From: an uncultured Acetatifactor sp.
GTDB taxonomy: Bacteria; Bacillota; Clostridia; Lachnospirales; Lachnospiraceae
Reading direction: 5' to 3'
DNA length: 38,115 nt
Assembly (NCBI GenBank): GCA_910585665.1
Contig: CAJUFI010000043.1
Location: 1-38,115, forward strand
Within the stretch, counting starts at the first letter, position 1. Every line of letters begins with the position of its first letter. Positions 8,623-17,201 of this stretch are shown one piece after another. Below the pieces are notes generated by a model that ran no database searches, was not told the DNA's origin, and saw only the letters and a list, made by a program, of their open reading frames with translations. The translations under genes and the position numbers were made by a program.

Positions 8623-10836
8623 TCATTCTTCCGGTTTCTTCATCTTCGTCAGCTTCCGGTTGATCTCCACCACCATCTCCGGCGTGATGGCGCCCCCGGC
8701 CATCTTGAAGAACTTGATAAAGGTGTTCCGAAGCAGCATGGCCTCCATCTCGGGAGTCCGCTTTACGCTCTTTGCCACGTCCCCCCGGGCGGCCCTGGCG
8801 ATATTCACCATCTCATCCACCAGCGCCCTTCCCTCCGGCAGCCTGGCAACCGCCTCCAGGGTATCGTTGATGGAGAAATGCCCCGGAACAATCTCCATGC
8901 CCGGCTCCGCGAACCAGTTGTGGATGGCGGAGGCCTTCAGAAAATACTTCGGATTCCTCTCGCTCACCCTGCGTATCTTCATGGAATCCTCCAGCCCGCC
9001 GCTCTTAGCCAGAATCTCATGGTCCCCGGAGATTCTCACCTTGAAGACAAATACATGGTCACCCTCCTGTTCTCCCGCGCATGCGCCGTCCACATACAGC
9101 GCCACCTTCCTTTGGTTGCTGTAGACCTTGATTTCCGTCTCCTCCTCCGTCCGGTCCGCATACCGGCTGCCGCACAGATGGACGAAGGGCTCATCGCTCC
9201 ACCAAGCCTTGTACGCATAGAACGCGTCCTTCTTCACCCTGCGGTCCATGGACACCAGGCCCTTGTGGTTCTTGCCGTAATCTCCCGCCTCGTCCCGTCC
9301 GTCCGCGCCGAAGTCGAACATATTCCACACATAGGTGCCCCACAGATAGGGCATCCTGTGGAACATCCTCAGCATATATTCGTGGTACAGCGCCTGGAAC
9401 TGTTCGGAATAGTCCCCCTGCTCCGGCGCCGGCGACTGCAGGCCGTGGAAGGCGTCCGCGCCGTACTCCGTGAGGCCTATGCACCTGTCCGGATAAGCTT
9501 TGTGGAATTTCTCGAAAAATGCGTCATTATCCTGAAGCTCCCCTTCATACCATCCGAAGTACAGATTATACGCAAAGATGTCGGGAATGTCGTTCAGCGG
9601 GCTGTCCATAGGGAGCATATAGGCGTTGGCCATGGCCGTCAGCCGGGTGCCGTCCATGGAGTGCGCCAAATCGTTCAAAATACGATGGTTTTCCATCAAG
9701 CTCTCTGTCACGCCGCCCACGCCGATCTCGTTGGACAGCGCCCACAGGACGATGGAGGGGTGGTTATAATTCTGGGCGATGAGCTCCCGCATCTGGGACA
9801 CCGTGTTGGCCCGCCCTCCGGGCATATGTACGGAAATGTAGGGAATCTCCGCCCATACAATCAGGCCTTTGCGGTCGCACAGATCGTAAAAATACCGGCT
9901 GTGCTGATAGTGGGCCAGGCGCACGGAGGTAGCGCCGGTCTCCAGGATCAGCTCCATGTCCAGATCCTGCATCTGCCTCGTAACGGCATTCCCCACCCCC
10001 GCAAAGTCCTGATGCCTCGACACGCCCCGGAGAGGATAGGGTTCCCCGTTCAGGAAGAATCCCCGCTCCGGATCAAAGGAAAAGGTGCGGCATCCGAAAT
10101 CCGCCCCCACCCTGTCCGCCGTCACGCCGCCCACTGTCAGCTCCGCATCCGCATGATACAGATAAGGGTCCTTCCTTCCGTTCCATAAATGCACATCGGC
10201 CAGCAGAAGCTTCGCCTCCCAAATCTGCACATTTTCCCCGGATTCGGAGATTTTCTCGGCTTCTATGGAGGTCAAACCATCAACCGTCACCCGCACGCCT
10301 TCGGCGTCCCCCTTCACATAAGCCAGCACCGTCACTTCCGCATCCGCGCCGTTTACCTTCGGCGTGATCTGGATTCCCGGCGCTCCGAAATAATCCAGGT
10401 CAAAATGGGTCTCCGGCACGATGATCAGCCTTACGTCGCGGTAGATTCCGCCGTAAAAGGTAAAATCCGCCTTCTGGGGATAGACGGAATCACTTGGGCC
10501 GTTGTCCACCAGCACCTCAATCCGGTTCTCCTCCCCCAGCGCCTCCGTAATGTCCACCCGGAAAGCGGAGTATCCTCCCTCATGGCGGCACAGCTTCGTA
10601 CCGTTCACTGAGACCTCCGCAATGGCATTCGCGCCCTCAAATTCCAGGTAGACCCTCTCGTCCGCCCCGCGCTCCACCCCGGGAAGCTCTTTCCCATACA
10701 GGCAGACGCCCCGGTAATAATCATTTCCCCCGTCCTGCCCGTCCACGGCGTTCCAGCAGTGGGGCAGATCGACTCTTTCCGATTTTCCTTCCTTTACGAA
10801 CTCCCAGTTTTCATTTAAATCAATGATTCTGCGCAT
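8623..10836 (-). CDS. GH2 beta-galactosidase-like enzyme with C-terminal helical module
   Basis: A 737-residue GH2 enzyme, cytoplasmic by lack of a signal peptide. Domains: jelly roll (1-150, FYGGIYRDVRL at 127-137), immunoglobulin-like domain (about 155-255), TIM barrel (about 258-560) with acid/base Glu370 in LWALSNEIG and nucleophile Glu457 in GLTEYGAD, then a short beta domain to about 630. Residues 653-733 form an extra helical module (FSINDTLEAV to ITPEMVVEINRKL) also found in the neighbouring GH43 and GH3. It is the first GH of a three-gene run (GH2-GH43-GH2). The start is ATG with AGGAG. No promoter is obvious directly upstream, only the terminator of the lipoprotein gene, so expression may depend on read-through from the lipoprotein promoter. 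Confidence 0.92.
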   Translation of the reverse strand: MRRIIDLNENWEFVKEGKSERVDLPHCWNAVDGQDGGNDYYRGVCLYGKELPGVERGADERVYLEFEGANAIAEVSVNGTKLCRHEGGYSAFRVDITEALGEENRIEVLVDNGPSDSVYPQKADFTFYGGIYRDVRLIIVPETHFDLDYFGAPGIQITPKVNGADAEVTVLAYVKGDAEGVRVTVDGLTSIEAEKISESGENVQIWEAKLLLADVHLWNGRKDPYLYHADAELTVGGVTADRVGADFGCRTFSFDPERGFFLNGEPYPLRGVSRHQDFAGVGNAVTRQMQDLDMELILETGATSVRLAHYQHSRYFYDLCDRKGLIVWAEIPYISVHMPGGRANTVSQMRELIAQNYNHPSIVLWALSNEIGVGGVTESLMENHRILNDLAHSMDGTRLTAMANAYMLPMDSPLNDIPDIFAYNLYFGWYEGELQDNDAFFEKFHKAYPDRCIGLTEYGADAFHGLQSPAPEQGDYSEQFQALYHEYMLRMFHRMPYLWGTYVWNMFDFGADGRDEAGDYGKNHKGLVSMDRRVKKDAFYAYKAWWSDEPFVHLCGSRYADRTEEETEIKVYSNQRKVALYVDGACAGEQEGDHVFVFKVRISGDHEILAKSGGLEDSMKIRRVSERNPKYFLKASAIHNWFAEPGMEIVPGHFSINDTLEAVARLPEGRALVDEMVNIARAARGDVAKSVKRTPEMEAMLLRNTFIKFFKMAGGAITPEMVVEINRKLTKMKKPEE

Positions 10837-10854
10837 ATCCCTTCTCCTCTTTCT

Positions 10855-10890
10855 AAAAAAAGCCCGCAGCCTATCGGCTGCAGGCTTTTC
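10855..10890 (-). terminator. Intrinsic terminator/attenuator between lipoprotein and GH2 genes
   Basis: On the minus strand an 11-bp stem (one G-U pair) closes a GATA tetraloop and is followed by seven T. It lies about 60 bp after the lipoprotein stop and only about 20 bp before the GH2 start. Because no promoter is visible between it and GH2, it may set the ratio of lipoprotein to enzymes by partial termination. Confidence 0.88.
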
Positions 10891-10951
10891 CTAAACCCAT
10901 TTGACCCATCTAAAGCATATTAGGAAGCACCGATTATTTGTAGACACTTCC

Positions 10952-12184
10952 TTACTCTGCTTCCGGCATGACGTAAGTCAGCACCACATCCAGGTCGCCC
11001 ACCTGGCTTCCCGCCTGCACATAATGCACTGTGGGCAGTCCCTCCTCTCCCAGCTCGGAGGTAAGCTCCCCTGCCGTGCCCAGGCTGAATTTGAAGGTAT
11101 ACTCGTTCTCCGCTTCCCAGGTTCCCTCGTCCAGAGGCATCACCGTGCCGAAGGCGCTGATGTTCACCTTGGCGGTACCGTCAGAGTACATCTCCAGAAC
11201 CACCGATGTCACCGCCCCTGATACCTCAGGGCCGTCTCCCGCGAAGGAGCTTGTCATGCTTGCGCCCGCCTGCTTCATTTCTACCGCATCGCCTCCGTCC
11301 GGCGTATAGACAGCTGTGCCGTCATTATTTACCACTACCACAGCTCCGGTATCCGTGTCGTCATCCGGCGTCAGGGTATAGGTGGTCGCGTCCGCTCCCT
11401 GCTCCATTGTCCAGGTCCCCTCGATCTCCATGTCAACCAGATCCTGGTACCTTCCGGTGTGCCACAGCCGCAGCTGGCAGGTGGCGTCATCCACACCCTC
11501 AATGTCCACCACCGCATAGCCTACTTCGCCGTCGTAGACATCCTTGTTCTCACCTTCCGGATCATCGTAGCGGTAAATTGCGTCTTCGCCGCCTACACCG
11601 GTAATGTTTACCATGTCATTATAGACATTTTCGCCGTCAAATCCGCATTTGTCCAGCTCATTCCCGTCAAAGTCATAGAAGGTGATGGTATAAGGCGCCG
11701 TTCCCGTGGGAGCCTCCGCGTCCTCCGCAGCTGACGCCCGCTCCTCTCTGCCGGGCCAGCACGCATATTCATAGGGCTCTTCCGTCACCTCATATGTACC
11801 ATGGAAATAAATCTGGTTGATGGCAAAGCCGGCATAGAACACCTTCCCCAGCACCGGCTGCTCCTCATAGAAGTGGAAGAAGTAGGACATGTCCAGGTCT
11901 CCTCCCGCATTGTACCCGTAGAAATAACGTCCCTGGGTAATCCTCTCCATAGGATCCGCATCCGCAGGCGCTTCCTGAGACTCCTGTGACTCTTCGGACT
12001 CCCCGGCCCCCTCGGATTCCTCCGTGGATTCGGACGGCTCCTCGCTCTGCCGGGAAGTCTCTTCCCCGCTGCCGGACTGCTCCTGGCCCGAGCTTTCCTT
12101 TTCCGCATCGTTCCCGCATCCTGCCAGCATGGAAATCGACAATGCGCCGCTTAATAATATAGCTGCTATTCTCTTACTTTTCAT
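10952..12184 (-). CDS. Acidic secreted lipoprotein of unknown function
   Basis: A 410-residue protein. The N-terminus is a type II signal peptide with lipobox LAGC (Cys23), so it is predicted to be anchored on the outer face of the membrane. Residues 24-80 are a Ser/Glu/Gln-rich low-complexity tether. The rest is Asp/Glu/Thr-rich and looks all-beta, with GTW-type strand starts (GTWTMEQGAD, GTWEAENEY) and repeated GTAVY/GTAKV segments, suggesting one or two small beta barrels. I recognise no family with confidence. Its place at the head of the GH2-GH43-GH2 run suggests surface glycan capture. It has its own promoter region with a paired AAATCCGA operator that is shared with the ABC importer. 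GAGAGAGG ribosome site. Confidence 0.8.
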   Translation of the reverse strand: MKSKRIAAILLSGALSISMLAGCGNDAEKESSGQEQSGSGEETSRQSEEPSESTEESEGAGESEESQESQEAPADADPMERITQGRYFYGYNAGGDLDMSYFFHFYEEQPVLGKVFYAGFAINQIYFHGTYEVTEEPYEYACWPGREERASAAEDAEAPTGTAPYTITFYDFDGNELDKCGFDGENVYNDMVNITGVGGEDAIYRYDDPEGENKDVYDGEVGYAVVDIEGVDDATCQLRLWHTGRYQDLVDMEIEGTWTMEQGADATTYTLTPDDDTDTGAVVVVNNDGTAVYTPDGGDAVEMKQAGASMTSSFAGDGPEVSGAVTSVVLEMYSDGTAKVNISAFGTVMPLDEGTWEAENEYTFKFSLGTAGELTSELGEEGLPTVHYVQAGSQVGDLDVVLTYVMPEAE

Positions 12185-12276
12185 AATCCTCTCTCCTGTC
12201 TTCTCATGCGGTCTTTTGAAACCTGCATTTATTTGATAGCTTTATCCTACCAGAAAAAAACAGAAAAGAATCCCAC

Positions 12277-12305
12277 AAATCCGATATGAAATACAAGAAA
12301 TCCGA
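12277..12305 (-). promoter_or_regulatory. Paired direct-repeat operator (copy 1)
   Basis: AAATCCGA occurs at 12277-12284 and 12298-12305, a 21-bp period (two helical turns). It is embedded in CCCACAAATCCGAT and AAGAAATCCGACA contexts that recur upstream of the binding-protein gene at 24498. The proximal repeat ends 92 bp before the lipoprotein start. Geometry and placement suit an AraC-type response-regulator site. Confidence 0.68.
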
Positions 12306-12330
12306 CAAATATGCTCACAGACAGCTTCCC

Positions 12331-12359
12331 GGCGGCTCCTGATGCCTTCAGGTACCGCC
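12331..12359 (-). terminator. Hairpin after the GH3 gene
   Basis: GGCGG/CCGCC arms with an inner CCTG/CAGG stem form a bulged hairpin 12 bp past the GH3 stop. No T-run follows on the minus strand, so it may be a processing or stabilising structure rather than a full terminator. Confidence 0.4.
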
Positions 12360-12370
12360 ATGCGGAGAAA

Positions 12371-14707
12371 TCATTTCAGCTCCCCCAGCAAAGCCTCCAG
12401 CTGTCCCTCCGTCATCCTCCCGAAGGACACCAGCGCCCCCAGGGGCATCTCCATCATCATGGACTGCATCATCTTGTCCGTCCCCTCTCCCATGTTCTGG
12501 GACATCTGCGCCTCATGCATCTCCTGGGAATCGTCCGCCCTGTGCAGAAGGCCCTTCAGCACTTCCCTGCCTTTCGCCGTAGCCGCCAGGTCTCCGATGG
12601 TGGAAAAACGAGTGTACTCCATGGGAATTTCGTCCGCGGACTCCACCTCCGCCCTGCCGGACAGACGGATATCCGCCGCCGACGCCCCCACCAGGATCCC
12701 ATAGCTGCCGCTCTCCTCAAACCAGCCGTGAATCCTCTCCTCGTAATAGGAAAAGGCCCTCTTATCCAGCAGGAAGCTGACCTCCTTCTCTTCCCCCGGC
12801 GCAAGCGAAACCTTGGCAAAGCCCTTCAGTTCCTTCACGGGCCGGATCACGCCGCTGTTCTCCGGGGCCACATAGAGCTGAACCACCTCCCGGCCGTCCC
12901 GGTTCCCGGCATTTTTCACCCTGCAGGAAACCCGGAGGATCTCTCCGTCACCCACGCGCTCCCGGTCAAGCTTCAGATCGCTGTATTCAAACGCCGTGTA
13001 CGACAGGCCATAGCCGAAGGGAAAACGCACTTGCATCTTCTTTTTATCATAATAACGGTATCCCACGAACAGCCCTTCCCGATAGTTGGCCACGCCGTTC
13101 TCCCCGGGGAAATCCAGATAGGATGGGTTGTCCTCCAGCCTGAGGGGCCAGGTCTCCGCCAGCCTGCCGCAGGGATTCTTCTCTCCCGTAAGCAGCTTCA
13201 CCGTGGCGGCTCCCACCGCGCTTCCTCCCAGATGCACCAGCAGCACCCCTGCTGCATCATCATACCAGGGCAGCTCCATGGGCGAGCCTCCGTGGAGCAC
13301 CACCACGGTATTCTTCTGCACCTTCGCGATTTCCCGTATCAGCACGTTCTGGTTTTCGGGCATTCTCATATGCTCCCTGTCGCAGCCCTCCGTCTCAAAG
13401 CTCTCCGGCAGCCCGGCGAAGATAACTGCCACGTCCGCATTCCTTGCGGTCTCCACCGCCTCTTTCAGCAGAGCATTCTCTGTCGGTCTGCCGAAAGCGT
13501 CCTCCGACTGTTTGCCGGAAGCATCTTCCATCTGACTGCCGGAACCCTCCTCCATTTGTCCGCCGGAGGCATCATACCCTCTTGCATAGGACACCTGCAT
13601 TCCCTCTGTGCAGTCCAGCGCCGCCATGGGATGCTTTTCATTGATATGGCTGCTGCCCGCCCCCTGGTACCGGGGCTTTTCCGCGAAGCTTCCGATAAAC
13701 GCCACCCGGCTGCCCTTCTTCAGGGGCAGGACGCCGTCGTTTTTCAGGAGCACGGCGCACTCTGCCGCAAATTCCTCCGCTTTCCTCCGCGCCGCCTCCC
13801 TGTCAAAGACCGCATCCTCCTTCTGGTTCTCCAGAGCCTCCCTGACGAAGCGGAGCTGATTCCTCACCGCCTGATCCAGCTCCTCCCGGGTGAGCGTCCC
13901 CTCCTCCAGGGCCTTCAGGATTGCCTCCGTCTTCCCCTGCCTGCTGCCGGGCATTTCCAGATCCACCCCTGCCTTGATCCCCAGAGGACGCCTCTTGGTA
14001 GCGCCCCAGTCCGTCACCACAAACCCGTCGAATCCCCAGTCCCTGCGCAAAATGCCGTTCAACAATTCCTCATTCTCCGAACAAAATGTGCCGTTGACGG
14101 CATTGTAGGCGCACATCACGCTCCTGACATGCCCCTCCTTCACCGCGTCCTCAAAGGCGGGAAGATAGATTTCATGCAATGTCCGCTCCTCCACCCGGGA
14201 GCTGCCGGACATTCTCCGGGTCTCCTGGTTGTTGGCGGCGAAATGCTTCACGCAGGCCGCTACGCCCTGGCTCTGGAGCCCCCGGATATAGGAAGCCGCC
14301 AGCTTCCCCGCCAGGTATGGATCCTCGCTGAAATACTCGAAATTTCTGCCGCACAGAGGGCTCCTCTTTATGTTCACCCCCGGCCCCAGAAGCATGGCCA
14401 CATGCTCCGCCTGGCACTCCTGTCCCAGGAGCTCTCCCAGCTGCTCTAAAAGCTCCCTGTCAAAGGAGGCGGCGAAAGCGGAGGCCGTGGGGTAGCATAC
14501 CGTCTCTATGCTTTCGTTGATGCCCAGATGGTCCCCCTCGCCCGTCTGCTTCCGCAGCCCGTTGGGCCCGTCGCACATCATGACTCCCGGGATCCCCAGC
14601 CTTTCGTTGTCCTGGGTAAACCAGAAGTCACGCCCGGAGCACATCTGGGCCTTCTCCTCCAATGTCATCTCCGCCAGAAGCTTTTCCACATCCAAAGTCT
14701 TTTTCAT
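12371..14707 (-). CDS. GH3 beta-glucosidase with C-terminal helical module
   Basis: A 778-residue cytoplasmic GH3 in classical order: TIM barrel (about 5-300; CDGPNGLR, KHF at 154-156, nucleophile Asp233 in VTDWGA), alpha/beta domain (about 320-560; EGCDREHMRMPENQ holds the likely acid Glu), and fibronectin III-like domain (about 590-690; GREVVQLYV). Residues 698-778 are an added Met-rich helical module (FSTIGDLA to MTEGQLEALLGEL) related to those of the nearby GH43 and GH2. An 8-residue repeat of the DASGKQSE type, about four copies, lies in the alpha/beta domain and is encoded by a 24-bp minisatellite. It releases terminal beta-glucose or a similar sugar. AGAGGAG ribosome site. Last gene of the kinase-regulator-binding protein unit, 70 bp after the binding protein. 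Confidence 0.93.
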   Translation of the reverse strand: MKKTLDVEKLLAEMTLEEKAQMCSGRDFWFTQDNERLGIPGVMMCDGPNGLRKQTGEGDHLGINESIETVCYPTASAFAASFDRELLEQLGELLGQECQAEHVAMLLGPGVNIKRSPLCGRNFEYFSEDPYLAGKLAASYIRGLQSQGVAACVKHFAANNQETRRMSGSSRVEERTLHEIYLPAFEDAVKEGHVRSVMCAYNAVNGTFCSENEELLNGILRRDWGFDGFVVTDWGATKRRPLGIKAGVDLEMPGSRQGKTEAILKALEEGTLTREELDQAVRNQLRFVREALENQKEDAVFDREAARRKAEEFAAECAVLLKNDGVLPLKKGSRVAFIGSFAEKPRYQGAGSSHINEKHPMAALDCTEGMQVSYARGYDASGGQMEEGSGSQMEDASGKQSEDAFGRPTENALLKEAVETARNADVAVIFAGLPESFETEGCDREHMRMPENQNVLIREIAKVQKNTVVVLHGGSPMELPWYDDAAGVLLVHLGGSAVGAATVKLLTGEKNPCGRLAETWPLRLEDNPSYLDFPGENGVANYREGLFVGYRYYDKKKMQVRFPFGYGLSYTAFEYSDLKLDRERVGDGEILRVSCRVKNAGNRDGREVVQLYVAPENSGVIRPVKELKGFAKVSLAPGEEKEVSFLLDKRAFSYYEERIHGWFEESGSYGILVGASAADIRLSGRAEVESADEIPMEYTRFSTIGDLAATAKGREVLKGLLHRADDSQEMHEAQMSQNMGEGTDKMMQSMMMEMPLGALVSFGRMTEGQLEALLGELK
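13487..13582 (-). repeat. 24-bp minisatellite inside GH3
   Basis: Units at 13487-13510, 13511-13534 and 13535-13558 share the frame TGCCGGAAGC..CCTCCA..TG; a fourth partial unit follows and a degenerate one precedes at 13463-13486. The 24-bp period keeps frame and encodes 8-residue hydrophilic units. Confidence 0.88.
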
Positions 14708-14777
14708 CGCATACTCCTCTCTTTTCTATCCAGCCTTCCTGCATCCTGACCGCCGGCACTATATTTTTGCCGCCCGT

Positions 14778-16346
14778 CTACCTTCCCAGCCAGGCGTCCA
14801 GCTGGCGCTGCTTGTCCGCAACCACCCTGTCCATGCCCGCCCGCTGCAGCGCCTCCAGGAATTCCGGATAGTATTTCTCCAGATCCACGCTGCCGCTCTC
14901 CAGGATAGGCACATATTTCGTGATCGCCTTCTGTATCTCGTCCAGTTCCCCGGAAACCTTCGCCGAAGAATAGACGAACCCTTCCGCGGCGCTTTCCCTG
15001 CGCACCGCCTCCCGTTCGTAGACCTCCTTCTGCCGCTTCGCCTCCAGGGAGCACATTTCATACTGCCTGCTCCGGTCGCCGTACAGCCCCAGGGGATTAT
15101 AATAGCCCGAAGGCGCCCCCCCTGTCCAGGCGATCAGGCCGTTCTCCTCATCCGCCACCTCATAATGCCTGCCCCGGATGCCCCACTGGATCAGGTTTGC
15201 CACAGAAACGTCCGCGTACATCAGGTTCAGGAATTTCATGGCGGCCTCGGCATGCTCGCTGGTAGAGGGAATCACCCAGAAGCCACTCTTGGAATGTCCG
15301 GCTGACACCGAAACCTCCGTCGTCCGCAGACAGACCATCTCCTCCGGGAAATATCCGTTTTCGATGCTCTCCGGCACGCTCATGGAGGGATAGGCGCAAA
15401 TCTTCCCAAGCAGAATCAGCTCCTCGACGGTATAATCCGTCAGCGCGCCGTCAGGATACAGATACCCGCTCTCATACCACTGCCGCACATAGCCCAGGAA
15501 CTCCCTGTAGGCCTCCGATGCGTACCTGTCATAAATCTTCATTTCCGAAGCGTCCAGAAGGTTTCCGGAGGTGCTTTCCCCTGCCACGCCTTCCCCTGTC
15601 TCCATGAAAAAGCTCTGCATGGAATACGTATTTCCCGCTGTCACAAGCCCCAGGGGATAGCGATCCGGGTACAGCCTTTTCAAAGCCGCGAACCACTCCG
15701 TCAGCTCCTCCAGCGTATACACATGGGCGGGGTCATAGGAAAGTCCGGTCTCCGCCACATACCGCTTGGGCAGGATGATTCCCGTGCCGCTGCCCAGGTA
15801 AGCCTGCGCCGCAGACACCCCATATGTGAAACGATCCAGGACCGCCCCCCGGGTCAGGTCATACCGCTCCTCGGACACTGTGCGGATATCCGTTCCATAC
15901 TCGTATAGAATATCGTCCAGAGAGCGCAGCATGCCCCTGTCCACGTACCGGGTGATATCCTGGTAGTTCAGAACCATCAGATCCACCGGCTCCCTGTTGC
16001 TGATCCACAGCGGATATCTGGAAAAGGCCTCCTGGGCGTCTATGACCTTGAATTCCACTTCCACGCCGATGGCAGGGACGGATACCTCGTTGACGGCCCT
16101 CTCCACATCCTCCAGGTCGTCTATGATGCTGCCCTTTGTCACCTGATAGGTCATCACCACCTTCTCCGGCGCGGACTTTCCCTCCCCGCTGTCATCCCGG
16201 GAAGCCGCTTCCTTCTCTCCAGGCTGCCCAACCTCATCACCGGAAAGCGCTCCCTTCTCTCCAGGCTGCCCGCCGTCCCCCTCCCTGCCGCAGGCGGACA
16301 GGCACAGGATTCCCGCGCACAGCAGGATCAATCCCCATTTCTTCAT
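14778..16346 (-). CDS. Solute-binding lipoprotein encoded with the two-component pair
   Basis: A 522-residue extracellular binding protein of the CUT1 carbohydrate type. It has a signal peptide with lipobox LSAC (Cys19), then a Gly/Glu-rich tether (20-60) made of two 14-residue repeats, then a two-lobe fold beginning KVVMTYQVTKG. The C-terminal region (about 430-522: EGFVYSSAKVSGELDEIQ, YVPILESGSVDLEKYYPEF) resembles the DUF3502 end of LipO/YtcQ-like proteins. It has no permease beside it: the gene sits between the response regulator (9-bp gap, ribosome site inside that gene's end) and GH3. It may deliver sugar to the permeases at 20664-22586 or present ligand to the kinase; the sequence does not decide. 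Confidence 0.9.
   Translation of the reverse strand: MKKWGLILLCAGILCLSACGREGDGGQPGEKGALSGDEVGQPGEKEAASRDDSGEGKSAPEKVVMTYQVTKGSIIDDLEDVERAVNEVSVPAIGVEVEFKVIDAQEAFSRYPLWISNREPVDLMVLNYQDITRYVDRGMLRSLDDILYEYGTDIRTVSEERYDLTRGAVLDRFTYGVSAAQAYLGSGTGIILPKRYVAETGLSYDPAHVYTLEELTEWFAALKRLYPDRYPLGLVTAGNTYSMQSFFMETGEGVAGESTSGNLLDASEMKIYDRYASEAYREFLGYVRQWYESGYLYPDGALTDYTVEELILLGKICAYPSMSVPESIENGYFPEEMVCLRTTEVSVSAGHSKSGFWVIPSTSEHAEAAMKFLNLMYADVSVANLIQWGIRGRHYEVADEENGLIAWTGGAPSGYYNPLGLYGDRSRQYEMCSLEAKRQKEVYEREAVRRESAAEGFVYSSAKVSGELDEIQKAITKYVPILESGSVDLEKYYPEFLEALQRAGMDRVVADKQRQLDAWLGR
16216..16299 (-). repeat. 42-bp in-frame tandem repeat in lipoprotein tether
   Basis: TCTCCAGGCTGCCC recurs at 16216 and 16258, with similar sequence between and after. 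The 42-bp period encodes two 14-residue GQPGEK-starting units just behind the lipidated Cys and lengthens the tether in frame. Confidence 0.8.
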
Positions 16347-16355
16347 CCTCCGCCT

Positions 16356-17201
16356 CTATCTCCTTTTCTCAGCTTCTCCGGGCATTCCCGGGGCGTCATT
16401 GCCGCGGGGCGTATGACTTACCCCCTGCTTTGCCTTCGACGCGTATTCCCGGGGCGTCATCTTGTAATACCGCCGGAACTGATCCGTAAAATAGGAATAA
16501 TTCCCGTAGCCCACCATGCCGGAAACCATGGTGACGGTCATATTTTCATCCTTCAGCAGCTCCCCCGCCAGTATCATCCTGCGCTGGTACACATACTCGC
16601 TGACAGAGCATCCGAACCGCTTCTTGAACAGCCTGGTGAGATGGTCGCTGCTGACATATGCCATGTCCGCCAGGCTGCGCACGCTCAGCTCCTCCGCGAT
16701 ATGCTGCTCGATATATGCCGCCGCCTTTTCCGCCACGCCCTCATTGGATGGGGCTTCCTTTTTCTTCTCTGCCGAGATGCGGTCGATGTATTTCTGTCCG
16801 TAGTCCGAGAGGGTCCTCTGGTGCCGCTTTTCCTCCACCACCTCCGCCGCATGGCGCAGCATCTGGGTGAGCCTGTCGTAGCGCACCGGCTTCAGGGCGT
16901 ATTCCAGGCAGTTCAGCGACACGGCCTGCCTGGCATAGTCGAACTCGTCATGGCAGCTTAAGATGATGCATTCCGTCTCCGGCCAGTGCTCGTTGACCCA
17001 GGCGATGAGCTCCAGGCCGCTCTCGTCCGGCATCTCGATATCGCAGAGCACCACATCCACAGGCTTCGGGGTAAGCAGCTCCACCGCCTGCCCGTAGCTG
17101 CCCGCCTGCAGGATCTCCTCGTAGGGCAGCACATCCCAGTTCACCCCGTTCAGGATCCCCTGGACGGCAAAATATTCGTCATCCACCACCAAAATCCTCA
17201 T
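16356..17201 (-). CDS. AraC-type response regulator (YesN-like)
   Basis: A 281-residue regulator. The receiver domain (1-120) has Asp7/Asp8, phospho-acceptor Asp54 in VVLCDIEMP and Lys104 in LKP. The C-terminal AraC helix-turn-helix pair (about 155-255) has LSVRSLADMAYVSS, LTRLFKKRFG and the closing YFTDQFRRYYKMTPREY. It is phosphorylated by the neighbouring kinase and activates sugar-uptake and hydrolase genes. The start codon lies inside the 3' end of the kinase gene (23-bp overlap), with AGGAGGGG upstream, so translation is coupled. The best target candidates are the paired AAATCCGA sites at 12277 and 24599, but the link is inferred. The last 25 residues are a charged tail. Confidence 0.94.
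   Translation of the reverse strand: MRILVVDDEYFAVQGILNGVNWDVLPYEEILQAGSYGQAVELLTPKPVDVVLCDIEMPDESGLELIAWVNEHWPETECIILSCHDEFDYARQAVSLNCLEYALKPVRYDRLTQMLRHAAEVVEEKRHQRTLSDYGQKYIDRISAEKKKEAPSNEGVAEKAAAYIEQHIAEELSVRSLADMAYVSSDHLTRLFKKRFGCSVSEYVYQRRMILAGELLKDENMTVTMVSGMVGYGNYSYFTDQFRRYYKMTPREYASKAKQGVSHTPRGNDAPGMPGEAEKRR

Noticed and set aside
5229..14449. Long plus-strand open frames (about 650-710 codons) opposite the GH2 and GH3 genes
   Set aside because: They are antisense to clear GH genes, are His/Pro/Leu/Arg-rich, lack domains and good ribosome sites, and follow from high-GC third positions on the coding strand.
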